Positions 1 through 11,200 of a stretch of DNA of 64,000 bases are shown here, piece after piece. The translations under genes were made by a program, and so were the position numbers. Location: NCBI RefSeq assembly GCF_943734655.1, contig NC_071355.1, positions 198,576,439 to 198,640,438 on the forward strand. Reading direction: 5' to 3'. How positions within the stretch are numbered: the stretch's first letter is position 1; every line of letters begins with the position of its first letter. This stretch comes from Sabethes cyaneus. Lineage: Eukaryota > Arthropoda > Insecta > Diptera > Culicidae. Below the pieces are notes generated by a model. It did not search any database, was not told the DNA's origin, and saw only the letters and a program-made list of their open reading frames with translations.

Positions 1-460
1 TTCCTTTTTTTCGCAAATTTTTCGTCGCCTAATTAACGGATGAGTTTTTAAGGGTTAGTAAACTTATCCTATGTTAAACAAAAATACAATAAATATTCAA
101 ACAACAAAACAAAATAAACTAATAACAATAAACAAGAGCCAGATAAACAAAACAAAATTAATTGACAAATTTTACTTACAGACTACACTTATCGACTAAA
201 CTTAAACACTAAATCGCAAAACTTTGACGCCATGGATTGGTACCGTTCATTTAACAAAATGACCGGTAACAGCCATCGTAATTTCTTTCGAACCCACTGT
301 TTGTTTTTTGCTGCCAAGAAACTTCGATCTTTGAGAATATTTACCGGTAAAAATTGTCGGTCAGATGTCGTCCGACACAAGCGAGTCTTTTGCTTGCGTC
401 TGTCCGACGTCGTCAGAATAATTCTTACTTGGTTGACAAAACCCGAGAAACAAGAAACCA
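1..460. repeat. Dispersed repeat, unclassified (copy 1)
   Basis: The first ~230 bases align by eye with 22205-22430: a shared TCGCAAAT start, CCTAATTA, GTTAGTAAA, ATTAAACAAAAA, AGAGCCA and TTACAGACT in the same order. The part at 350-440 (GTCGGTC, TTTTGCTTGCGTC, CCGACGTC) recurs at 31720-31790. No ORF of a known family is visible. It could be an LTR or the UTR of a retroelement cut off by the window edge. Confidence 0.4.
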
Positions 461-764
461 ACCAAACTATAATAAACCTAAATAACCTGAATTGTTGCTT
501 GGGCCTCCATGTTTTTTTATTTTAACTATATTTCATTCTCCCAAGTCACTGGTGAAACGAGAGTCCGTTGAGCCAGAGCCCCGCATTAAAGTAACAAGAG
601 CAAAATACTGTGCCCCGATTTTCGTACGGGCCGTTAGCGACTGGATATTGTGGTTTATGGATCAGTGAGGTTTCGTCTGTTGTGTGGTGTTTAAATTAAC
701 ATCTATCCTCTTCCCAGTTTATACAGTTGATCATGATCTTGTGAAGCAAGGCTCTCAGCTTTAT
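461..764. other. Flank between dispersed repeat and LINE
   Basis: No gene or repeat recognised. It ends at the simple-repeat tail of the RTE copy. Confidence 0.4.
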
Positions 765-793
765 ATTCTTACTTACTTAATTGGCCTAACGTC

Positions 794-1328
794 TTATGAC
801 AAGGCCTGCGCAGTATAATTTCTCCATCTGTTTCGGTCCATGGCAACTGATCTCCAGTTCCGCGGGCACCCAGTGCTCGCCAGATCTCGCTCCACCTGGT
901 CTTGCCACCTCGCTCGCTGTGCCCCTCTTCGTCTTGTTCCTACCGGATTTGATGCGAAAACCATTTTTGCAGGATAGTTGTCCGGCATTCTAGCAACATG
1001 TCCTGCCCAACGTATCCGTCCAGCTTTAACCACTTTCTGAATACTTGGTTCGCCGTAGAGACGCGCGAGCTCGTGGTTCATTCTTCGCCTCCATACACCG
1101 TTCTCTTGCACTCCGCCAAAGATGGTTCTTAACACCCGCCGTTCGAAAACGCCGAGTGCTCGTAGGTCCTCTTCTAGCAATGTCCACGTTTCGTGCCCGT
1201 AGAGGACAACCGGTCTAATTAGCGTTTTGTACAATGTGCACTTTGTACGGGGGCTCAGATTGTTCGACCGCAAGTGTTTGTGGAGTCCGTAGTAGGCCCG
1301 ACTTCCGCTGATAATACGTCTTTTAATC
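794..1328 (-). pseudogene. RTE ORF C-terminal region of copy A, out of frame with the RT
   Basis: This is the continuation of copy A in another frame. NTSREIKRRIISGSRAYYG at about 1260-1345 is followed by TLYKTLIRPVVLYG, VFERRVLRTIFGG, WRRRMNHELARLYGEP and IRWAGHVARMP, the conserved order of the RTE C-terminus. It ends at a stop near 794. The break between this block and the RT frame lies at 1329-1375, where a GGACAACA motif occurs three times. Confidence 0.8.
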
Positions 1329-2771
1329 TCACGGCTGGTATTGTTGTCCTCTGTTGTCCGTCCGGTATTGTTGTCCGTCGATTACCACGGTGCTGCCCAA
1401 GCGAGCCCTGTCGCGCTCGGTCCCGCCCGCCAGCATATACTTCGTTTTAGACGTATTTATCTGCAATCCAATCTTCTCTGCTTCGCGTTTCAGTCTGGTG
1501 TACTGATCTTCCACCGCCTCAAATGTTCTGCCGACAGCATCCACGTCGTCAGCAAAGCAGATAAATTGACTGGATTTATTGAAAATCGTGCCCCGCATTT
1601 CGATCGCCGCTCGCCTTATAACACCTTCAAGCGCAATGTTGAATAGCAGGCAGGAAAGACCATCTCCTTGTCGAAGTCCCCTGCGAGATTCGAATGGGTC
1701 CGACAATCCACCCGAGATTCTCACACAGCACTGGATCCCATCCATCGTAGCCATGATAAATCTAGTAAGCTTACCCGGAAAGCCGTTTTCGTCCAAAATT
1801 TTCCATAGCTCTTGTCGGTTTACGCTATCGTATGCGGCTTTGAAATCGATGAACAAGTGGTGCGTGGGGACTCGGAATTCGCGGCACTTCTGGAGGATCT
1901 GCCGCAGGGTGAAGATTTGGTCTGTTGTAGACCGACCCTCCATGAAGCCGGCCTGGTAACTTCCCACAAATCTATTGGCTATTGGCGATAGTCGATGAAA
2001 GAGGACTTGGGACAGCACTTTGTAGGCGGCATTCAGGATAGTGATGGCTCGGTAGTTCTCACAATCCAGCTTATCACCTTTCTTGTAGATAGGGCAGATA
2101 ACCCCGTATTTCCACTCCTCCGGTAGTCGTTCCGTATCCCAAATCTTGACAATCAATTGATGCAGACAGCCGGCCAACTTGTCCGGGCCCATTTTAATAA
2201 GTTCCGCTCCAATGCCATCCTTTCCCGCTGCTTTGTTGTTCTTCAGCCGCTGGATGGCTTCTTTAACTTCCCTTATCGATGGGGGTGGCACATTTACGTC
2301 GCTTGCTGCACCAATGTGGTCACTTCCTCCGCTATCATGGTCTTCCGCCTGCACACCATTCAGGTGTTCATCGTAGTGCTGCTTCCACCTTTCGATCACC
2401 GCACGGTCATCAGTCAAGATTCCTCCATCTTTATCTCTGCACATTTCGGCCCGCGGCACGAAGCCTTTGCGAGATTCGTTGAGTTTCTGATAAAACTTCC
2501 GTGTGTCGTGAAAGCGGTACAGCTGTGCCCAGCTCGTGTGTATTGCCGCAGCTCTGGTAGATGGTATGACGGAGGGCCAACGTAGCGCGAAGGAGCCCTC
2601 CCCCCCTGTCAGCATACGACCTTGGTTTCCACCAGGGTTGGTTACCCGATCTCCACCCGAGGTTGCTCGTATCCCGGCTGGTACCACGAGGAGGTTGGGG
2701 TAGGAGTTGCTAGGTAAGAGGCAGTGAACCACTGTGGGGTCTATTTTATGCCCAGTGCAGTTTATATTCAC
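1329..2771 (-). pseudogene. RTE reverse transcriptase (RT domain open, frame broken at 3' side)
   Basis: This 480-codon open frame encodes the RT that would copy the element RNA at a nicked target. Visible in order: a linker with FYQKLNESRKGF and VIERWKQHYDEHLNG; the RT finger block NNKAAGKDGIGAELIK; EEWKYGVICPIYKKGD; YRAITILNAAYKVLSQVL; the catalytic aspartate in FIDFKAAYDSV; RGLRQGDGLSCLLFN; and the catalytic FADDVD box. The RT core therefore looks complete. No endonuclease precedes it; the first ~80 residues are not family-like. After the residues VVIDG the frame is lost at a short slipped repeat, and ~100 bases of the usual ...EFVYLGSL... segment are missing. It probably cannot transpose by itself. 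Confidence 0.85.
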
Positions 2772-2780
2772 GCATCGTGA

Positions 2781-3227
2781 TATTCTGAAGATCCCGGCAC
2801 GGCCATCGGTAAGTTCTTCCTGAATTCGTTATAAGTCGATTGGTCTCTGATTTTCAGAACAAGTGCTGTGTATAAATCTTGCTTGTAGAAGTAAACATAT
2901 TAAGCTAAATCCTGTAATTTCAGCTGTTTGTACCTCTGTACACGCTGTCTTTCTTGTTTACGACGATATCCACAGATTTGCTATTGGCTTTGTCTATACC
3001 CGTTTTCTTAAACCGCCTAGAACACCAACAAGCGTTAACATAAGCAGTTAGTCCACCATTTATTGAAATTTCTGGCATTGTTACTACCTTTTGCTGTATA
3101 TTAGTTTTATAACGAAATAGCTGTTGTAATTTGGCGTCCAAAATTCTATTCAAATTCTTCTTGGCAGTAATCAGTAGCAAATATACATTGTCAGGAGAGT
3201 CAGGACTATAAAAGCGTTAGCAGTAAA
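2781..3227. other. Unassigned sequence
   Basis: No gene or repeat family recognised between the LINE and the MITE; the small ORFs here have no recognisable motif. Confidence 0.4.
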
Positions 3228-3766
3228 CCCGAGCAGGAGCGAAGAGCAAAATAATGCAAAAACAATATCAAACTGTGTTATAATGGTATATTTTGTTATT
3301 GAATAGATATGGAGATACATTGATAACACATTTTGTTATTGAGTAGATATTTAAAACAGTGGTTGTAAGATGGGTATAATAACCGATTTTGTTATCATAT
3401 CTTATTTTGGCCTTAAAATGACATTTGATATATTCCAAACAATTTTTTTTATTAATTAAAGATATTTTAGATTATAAATAATTTATAAAAGGATTTTTTA
3501 ATAACTCATATACTACTGCATTTGTTATTCAATTCCTTAATAATACTAAAATATGTTATTCTAAACTCTGAATACAGTCATGTTATTGCTTTGTTATTCA
3601 AATAACACAAGTAGTTATTCTTTTAGCCTTAAAGGAGTAAAATTTTGATATTATTTTTTGTTATTTTACCAACTATGTCAGCCAAAACAAGACCAAATTT
3701 TGGTATGAGATATTCGATTTCCAATAACACATTTTGATATTATTTTGCTATTCGCTCCTGCTCGGG
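3228..3766. mobile_element. MITE with CCCGAGCAGGAGCGAA termini, 539 bp
   Basis: Terminal inverted repeats: the left end reads CCCGAGCAGGAGCGAA and the right end is its complement (TTCGCTCCTGCTCGGG). The repeats continue inward through AGCAAAATAAT. Both flanks show the dinucleotide AA, consistent with a 2-bp target duplication. The interior is AT-rich with many TTTTGTTATT-like subrepeats and no ORF. The ends resemble the CCCAAGCA families elsewhere in the window. Confidence 0.75.
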
Positions 3767-6288
3767 AACTGCCGCTACTCGGATAACAGTCTCATTTATA
3801 AGGAAACTCCATATAAAATGGGATTGCTATGCCAGTAGTGGCAAAAAAGTATCTGTATATTTCGTCAAAGCGGTTTACAGTAGTAGTTAAAGTGTCTTAA
3901 ATGCTTATTGACTTGCGTTTGAACTGCATTGGTAATACTTACGTACGGGTTACTTTGGTCTTTTTTGCTTCTCTTCTGGTTATGAAGCTTGTAAGTTTCT
4001 AAACGATTTTGGAGCGTCTTTCGTGTGATGTGACTTTTTGTTGGACTTGCCTTCTCGTTGTCGTCTATCAGAAGTTTGAATCAGAACAGTTTTAGCGTGT
4101 TCAATGTTTTCTACAATCATGCTTGATTTTATACCTGCCATAAACTGGCAGGTTTCTAACACAGAATTCGCCCGTATTATATAGTTATCTTTGCTAAAAG
4201 GGGAGCCAAAGCTCAATGGAAACTCAAACTAGAACTAATCACGGATGTTTAAACTAGGGCACAAGGCCTTCTTCCTCTGAAATGTAATCGGCTCTAACTT
4301 TTTATTGGATGACCCAAATTAAACTCGCGTTAAAGGTGAAAATTATGCCCTTAAATCAAAAGCATCACGCAAGGACACATATCACTTCAATTGACGTTGC
4401 TGCATTCCATCACAAATGAATTATTCGGAACGCGAATAAAACACAACAGCTCAAACAGCTTGAACAAGCAGCGCACGAAATCGAATTTCGCTGTATTTTC
4501 ATTCAATTTAGACATTGTTTTTCTTGCTCGTTTCAACGGCTGTGTGCCTTTTTTGTGCCGAGTAAGGCATCGTGTTATTGTGGTTGGCACGACAAATCAA
4601 CTGCCACAACAATTGTCGGGCTCTCATTTTGATTGTGTTACGTCTTGTGGTTTCGTGCTGATATCGTATCGCTGTGTATACTTTCCTCATCGCAAATATT
4701 TGCTCATTTTGTCCGTTGGAAACAAATAAAAATATTGACGAAAAGTATGCGAAATTGGCGCCACCAACCATACGAAGCAGTTCGATCCAACGTAAGCTTG
4801 TGAAGACAGATCAATAAGATTTTTGATTAAATTTACTGAATTAAAAATTTATACCCAAAATTGAAGACATGGTTGAGAGGACAAAACAGATATATTCATG
4901 TGTTTCTAGAAAATATGTTCAGTTATTCGAAATTTTTTTTGAGAAAATGACCAATTTATGGGCTTCCAAAAAGTACCAATCAAATTACAGAAACATAAAT
5001 TTCATTCCTATTGATTCGGTTTCGATAACATGTTATTTTTGCTTCTTTAAACTGACGGATTGTTGTTGCATGCTTCTTCTATGCCATTGACCTAATTCAG
5101 TACACTTCATTATGAACACAATTTGATTGTTGTTCAGAACCTGTGCCGTTTTTGATAGAAGCCTACGAGGATGAGGTGCGGATTTATAATTTAAAAGAAC
5201 AAACCTGTGACAAAACCTTACGATGTTGTTTATTTTCATGCAAATGGTATTAAACCTATTAACTTTTTCGGAGCTAAAACTGCAGCCTTTAACATACCAT
5301 GTTTTTGCCATTTTCTACTTTCACGCTTAGAGTTTTTCCTCCCTGTATTCCTCCCTGGTGGTAACCGCATAAATTCTATGAAGTCATCATAAATCTGCCC
5401 ACTCTGCCGGTTTTGGCACAAACCTGGTTAAGCGCTGGCAGTTGTAAGCGTCGCCGTCGTCGTCGTCGGTCGGGAGAGGAAGGAAGGAATCGGTGTAGAC
5501 ATACCGAGTGAAATAAAGCTCACCTAAAAGTTACCATAAAACACCAACCAAAAAGTACATATCAAGCTGCATAAAAACTGGAGACTGGACGTGGCATATT
5601 TTTTCTCGGCTAATAAAGAAATTCATAGCGTTCGGGAAGCAGAAAACTAGCGTGTAACATCGAGTGCAGAAATATCATAATTTACCGCTCACACAGCCAT
5701 CCAGCGGAAATCCTTCCTTAGACGGCACTGAAAAGCGCAAAAGTGGATAAAAACCGAACTTCTGGAGTGAAATGCATGTTTGAAGCTGATGTACAAAACG
5801 GACAGGTTTTAGTTTTTGCTACTTCAGCTTGGTTGGCTGGCAGCTTGCTGACGGAAATCTGCCCATATATTATGTATGTGGTTGTCTGGATGCAAAGCTG
5901 TAATGAAATTAAGTTGGAAGTGGAATAACTGACGAAATAAAATAGAACGTAAACTGCTACCTAGGAATGGTTGCACTAAATTTGAATTAATTAACATAGA
6001 GTATGTATGTATTTTAAATAATCTTTTAGAATTTCTTAGATTTTGGCTTAACGCGTCAAAATTACTGTTCAACTGCAGGTTTTTACTTTCCATTAGCTAT
6101 CATATACTAATACAAAGTGGAGTTAGCTTACACCATTCACCGTCTACCCAACAGCAAGCAACCCCATTCGACGTCGTTGATTGGCTGGATGCCAGAGCAA
6201 ACACAATGAATCATCCAGCAACCGACACTCACAATTTTCGACCATGATTGAACTGTTATTTAAACGCTATTTTTCTCTATATCCGCAG
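3767..6288. other. Unassigned flank and intron upstream of the first visible Robo exon
   Basis: Presumably intronic, because the exon at 6289 needs an upstream partner. No convincing exon found. The stretch 5440-5760 has (GTC)n repeats followed by A-rich, ATG-poor sequence that looks like a 5' leader, but no promoter elements are clear. 6117-6245 is open in one frame (to a TGA) but has no recognisable domain or donor site. Confidence 0.4.
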
Positions 6289-6466
6289 GAAATCACGCAA
6301 TCGGAACAGTTCGCAAATTTCCCACACTACCGCTGAATCCAAATGGCGTCTGGATTGATCCTGGTGGTGGTGTTTGGAGACAAGCGTCGGAAGTCACAAA
6401 GGAAGCCATCACTGACTACGCGGCGGTTTCGAATGCTCCAACGTTGCCGCTGCCGGACTATGAAAG
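6289..6466 (+). CDS. robo: Roundabout (Robo) family receptor, internal cytoplasmic-tail exon
   Basis: This 178-bp exon is bounded by ATCCGCAG before and GTGAGT after. It begins with two bases completing an upstream codon, encodes 58 residues and ends with AG, the first two bases of an Arg codon finished by the next exon. The peptide starts NHAIGTVRKFPTLPLNPNG, continues VWIDPGGGVWRQ and TDYAAV, and ends PLPDYE. The start matches the juxtamembrane tail of Robo receptors, where vertebrate Robo1 has a Tyr-Ala-Gly-Ile-Arg-Lys-Val-Pro block; the W-I-x(n)-W-R pattern and Tyr-Ala-x-Val motif suit insect Robo. Robo proteins are axonal Slit receptors, and this segment is on the cytoplasmic side. Ectodomain, transmembrane and promoter exons must lie left of this window. 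The paralogue is not assigned. Confidence 0.68.
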
Positions 6467-8214
6467 GTGAGTTGAAACTGACTGCAGATCATTCAAGTAT
6501 GGATGTTTTTTAAAAACTTGAAAGTGCCAAAGGATTTTTTCAAATAAGCAGCTTCAGATTTTGCAACAAACGTTGTCTAGTCTAACATGGATTTAACAAA
6601 TTGAGTCGTCTATTCGAAAATTATAATAGAGACTTAAACATAGGAAGTCATTTCAAGTTGAAAACAACTATGCGCCTCCTTTTCTGTTCGAATCGATGGA
6701 GCCGCTACAGTCGTGTAACTATTTTGCTTTGAAAAACATCACTCTAACAATATTTTAAGCTACATTAGAATTTTCATAAATCTTTATAGTTTCACTATTG
6801 TAAAATACATTAAAAGGGAAAATAAATTACGAATAAATAATTTCAGCTCTGAATGGCACCTAAACGAGTTAACATTTCTTCGTCCCTTCAACTTATTTCT
6901 TCATTCCGGCTTTCCAATATTTTTCCAAAAATTATTGTCCATACCTGTCGTCTGCGAGTATTATCTCCCCATTTAAATCGTTTGTTGCTAGCATAGGACT
7001 ATCTCATCACATTTTAGCTGATATTTGGGGCAAATTGATCGCAGAAAGGAATGAATTTCACACGGGGTGCCAATGTTAAACTCCAAGGAAGGGTGACGAT
7101 CAGATAAACAGTTCTGCATTTTTACTTTTAGTCACCGTAATATTGTTACTGATACGTATTGTTATCGTTTCTTGGACCTGTTTCATTTTACCTTGCGTTC
7201 CTAATTTCGGCGGACTTTGGGAGACCACGGTGACGGTTGTAAAAATCTATTTGCGACGGCAAATTTGGAGTGCGTCATTATTACACGAAGGTCTGGTAAC
7301 ACTATCGTCACGAGTTGACACCAGTGTGAATTTTAGATCGCTAACTACATTAACTGAGGACAGCAATAGGTCGTCTTTATATTCAATGCCTGAGCTAGAT
7401 TCTGTTGCTGGTTTCAATCAATAGCAATTAGTTAAGTTCAGCATATCTGGGGACAACATAGTATCTGGAAGAATTATATAGTTAAGCCTGTAGAAAACCA
7501 GCACATGTATATCTTGAAATGGCGATTCTTCACAGTTTTTTGTTAGCCCCGTGTCGGTGCTCCGTTTGCTCGCATTAAGACGATTCTTTCTCGATGCGGC
7601 GGAGCAATTTGCATTTCAAATCTACACTTTATAAGAAATAAAATTAGAATGTTATTGTGGCTATTATTGACATTAGGTACTCATTGGTGGTCTTATAAGT
7701 AGATAACGTTATATTTTGAGCCACAATAAATTCCAATTAATTTAGATTGGTGGCATTCTAAACCATTTTAATTTATTTAACTCAGAGCAGAGACATTGGA
7801 TGCAGTTCGGAAGCCACTTGCTTCTTTAAGGATTATGTGGTTCATCTTATTGCCAATCATGAACGGCAGTGATGAATTCATCAATCCCTGGCTATTGAGT
7901 TTTTCAAATATTAATAATTTATAATATAATATGCTAATGTGATACAAACGTAGCATGTGTTGTCATGAAAGGAAAATTATCCTTTAAAGGTGACATTTCG
8001 GCAAGAATTCTAAATTTGGTATTCATCGAATCAGCTCTATGATATAGTCTCATCTCGTTGTAAGCTGTATTCTCAATCAAAGTCGGACCCTTCTAATGGT
8101 AATCTGGCTCAGATACCGTTGATGGGAAGACATCCGTATAACCTACACATTCAATTCTGTTACATCAAGCGCCTAGCAAGAAGGATGGAAATGAATCATT
8201 AATCACATGCCCAA
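6467..8214. other. Intron sequence without recognised elements
   Basis: AT-rich intronic sequence with no gene, RNA gene or repeat family recognised. Small ORFs such as 7143-7424 lack domain motifs. Confidence 0.4.
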
Positions 8215-11200
8215 GGTTATGTCCACGTCTTAGTCTCAGTCCAAAACGAAAATCCATATTCAAGTTGAAGTCCAAATTCTGCCACAAGCCCAAACCCACG
8301 CCCATAATCAAAGTTAAGGTTTAGTTCGAATCGAACGTTAAGGCCAAGTCCAAGATTAAGCCCAAGTCCAAGTTCAAGCCTTAGTTCAAGGTTAAACCCA
8401 AGCTCAAGTCCAAATCCAAGTTCAAGCTCAAGTCGAATCTCAAGTTCAAGTCCAAGTCCAAGTTTAAGTCCAAGTCCAAATCCAAGCCCAAGTCCAAGTC
8501 AGAGTCCATTCCCAATCCCAGTTCATGTTCAAGTCCAAGTCCAAGTCCAAGTCCAAGTCCAAGTCCAAGTCCAAGTCCAAGTCCAAGTCCAAGTCCAAGT
8601 CCAAGTCCAAGTCCAAGTCCAAGTCCAAGTCCAAGTCCAAGTCCAAGTCCAAGTCCAAGTCCAAGTCCAAGTCCAAGTCCAAGTCCAAGTCCAAGTCCAA
8701 GTCCAAGTCCAAGTCCAAGTCCAAGTCCAAGTCCAAGTCCAAGTCCAAGTCCAAGTCCAAGTCCAAGTCCAAGTCCAAGTCCAAGTCCAAGTCCAAGTCC
8801 AAGTCCAAGTCCAAGTCCAAGTCCAAGTCCAAGTCCAAGTCCAAGTCCAAGTCCAAGTCCAAGTCCAAGTCCAAGTCCAAGTCCAAGTCCAAGTCCAAGT
8901 CCAAGTCCAAGTCAGAGTCCATTCCCAATCCCAGTTCATGTTCAAGTCTAAGTCCAAGTCCAAGTCCAAGTCCAAGTCCAAGTCCAAGTCCAAGTCCAAG
9001 TCCAAGTCCAAGTCCAAGTCCAAGTCCAAGTCCAAGTCCAAGTCCAAGTCCAAGTCCAAGTCCAAGTCCAAGTCCAAGTCCAAGTCCAAGTCCAAGTCCA
9101 AGTCCAAGTCCAAGTCCAAGTCCAAGTCCAAGTCCAAGTCCAAGTCCAAGTCCAAGTCCAAGTCCAAGTCCAAGTCCAAGTCCAAGTCCAAGTCCAAGTC
9201 CAAGTCCAAGTCCAAGTCCAAGTCCAAGTCCAAGTCCAAGTCCAAGTCCAAGTCCAAGTCCAAGTCCAAGTCCAAGTCCAAGTCCAAGTCCAAGTCCAAG
9301 TCCAAGTCCAAGTCCAAGTCCAAGTCCAAGTCCAAGTCCAAGTCCAAGACCAAGTCCAAGTCCAAGTCCAAGTCCAAGTCCAAGTCCAAGTCCAAGTCCA
9401 AGTCCAAGTCCAAGTCCAAGTCCAAGTCCAAGTCCAAGTCCAAGTCCAAGTCCAAGCCCAAGTCCAAGTCCAAGTCCAAGTCCAAGTCCAAGTCCAAGTC
9501 CAAGTCCAAGTCCAAGTCCAAGTCCAAGTCCAAGTCCAAGTCCAAGACCAAGTCCAAGTCCAAGTCCAAGTCCAAGTCCAAGTCCAAGTCCAAGTCCAAG
9601 TCCAAGTCCAAGTCCAAGTCCAAGTCCAAGATCAAGTCCAAGTCCAAGTCCAAGTCCAAGTCCAAGTCCAAGTCCAAGTCCAAGTCCAAGTCCAAGTCCA
9701 AGTCCAAGTCCAAGTCCAAGTCCAAGTCCAAGTCCAAGTCCAAGTCCAAGTCCAAGTCCAAGTCCAAGTCCAAGGCCAAGTTCAAGTCTAAGTCCAAGTC
9801 CGTGTCCATGGTCATTTTCAAGTTCAAGTTCAAGTTCAAGTTCAAGTCCAAGTCCGAATCCAAGTCCCAATCCCAGTCCAAGTTCAAGTTCAAGTTCAGG
9901 TTCAAGTTCAAGTTCAAGTTCAAGTTCAAGTTCAAGTTCAAGTTCAAGTTCAAGTTCAAGTTCAAGTTCAAGTTCAAGTTCAAGTTCAAGTTCAAGTTCA
10001 AGTTCAAGTTCAAGTTCAAGTTCAAGTTCAAGTTCAAGTTCAAGTTCAAGTTCAAGTTCAAGTTCAAGTTCAAGTTCAAGTTCAAGTTCAAGTTCAAGTT
10101 CAAGTGCAAGTTCAAGTTCAAGTTCAAATTCAAGTTCAAGTTCAAGTTCAAGTTCAAGTTCAAGTTCAAGTTCAAGTTCAAGTTCAAGTTCAAGTTCAAG
10201 TCCAAGTCCAAGTCCAAGTCCAAGTCCAAGTCCAAGTCCAAGTCCAAGTCTAAGTCCAAGTCCAAGTCCAAGTCCAAGTCCAAATCCAAGTCCAAGTCCA
10301 AGTCCAAGTCCCAATCCCAGTCCAAGTTCAAGTTCAAGTTCAAGTCCAAGTCCAAGTCCAAATCCAAGTCTATGTCCATGGCCATGGCCTAGTCCAAATC
10401 CAAATCCAAGTCCAAGTGCAAGTCTAAGTCTCAATCCCAGTCCAAGTTCAAATTCAAGTTCAAGTTCAAGTTCAAGTCCAAGTTCAAGTCCAAGTCCAAG
10501 TCCAAGTCCAAGTCCAAGCCCAAGTCCAAGTCCAAGTTCAAGTCCAAGTCCAAGTCCAAGTCCAAGTCCAAGTCCAAGTCCAAGTCCAAGTCCAAGTCCA
10601 AGTCCAAGTCCAAGACCAAGTCCAAGTCCAAGTCCAAGTCCAAGTCCAAGTCCAAGTCCAAGTCCAAGTCCAAGTCCAAGTCCAAGTCCAAGTCCAAGTC
10701 CAAGTCCAAGTCCAAGTCCAAGTCCAAGTCCAAGTCCAAGTCCAAGTCCAAGTCCAAGTCCAAGATCAAGTCCATGTCCAAGTCCAAGTCCAAGTCCAAG
10801 TCCAAGTCCAAGTCCAAGTCCAAGTCCAAGTCCAAGTCCAAGTCCAAGTCCAAGTCCAAGTCCAAGTCCAAGTCCAAGTCCAAGTCCAAGTCCAAGTCCA
10901 AATCCAAGTCCAAGTCCAAGTCCAAGTCCAAGTCCAAGTTCAAGTTCAAGTTCAAGTCCAAGTCCAAGTCTAAGTCCAAGTCCAAGTCCAAGTCCAAGTC
11001 CAAGTCCAAGGCCAAGTTCAAGTCTAAGTCCAAGTCCGTGTCCATGGTCATTTTCAAGTTCAAGTTCAAGTTCAAGTTCAAGTCCAAGTCCGAATCCAAG
11101 TCCCAATCCCAGTCCAAGTTCAAGTTCAAGTTCAGGTTCAAGTTCAAGTTCAAGTTCAAGTTCAAGTTCAAGTTCAAGTTCAAGTTCAAGTTCAAGTTCA

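Larger units (their letters stand above)
765..2780 (-). mobile_element. RTE-clade non-LTR retrotransposon, copy A (5'-truncated)
   Basis: Minus-strand LINE. It has a reverse transcriptase domain, the RTE-type C-terminal block containing RWAGHVARM, a short 3' UTR and a short (TAAG)n-type tail at about 765-780, the usual 3' end of RTE elements. Copy B at 27922 ends the same way. The apurinic endonuclease domain expected upstream of the RT is missing, so the copy is 5'-truncated or rearranged. It lies outside and antisense to the Robo-like gene. Confidence 0.85.
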
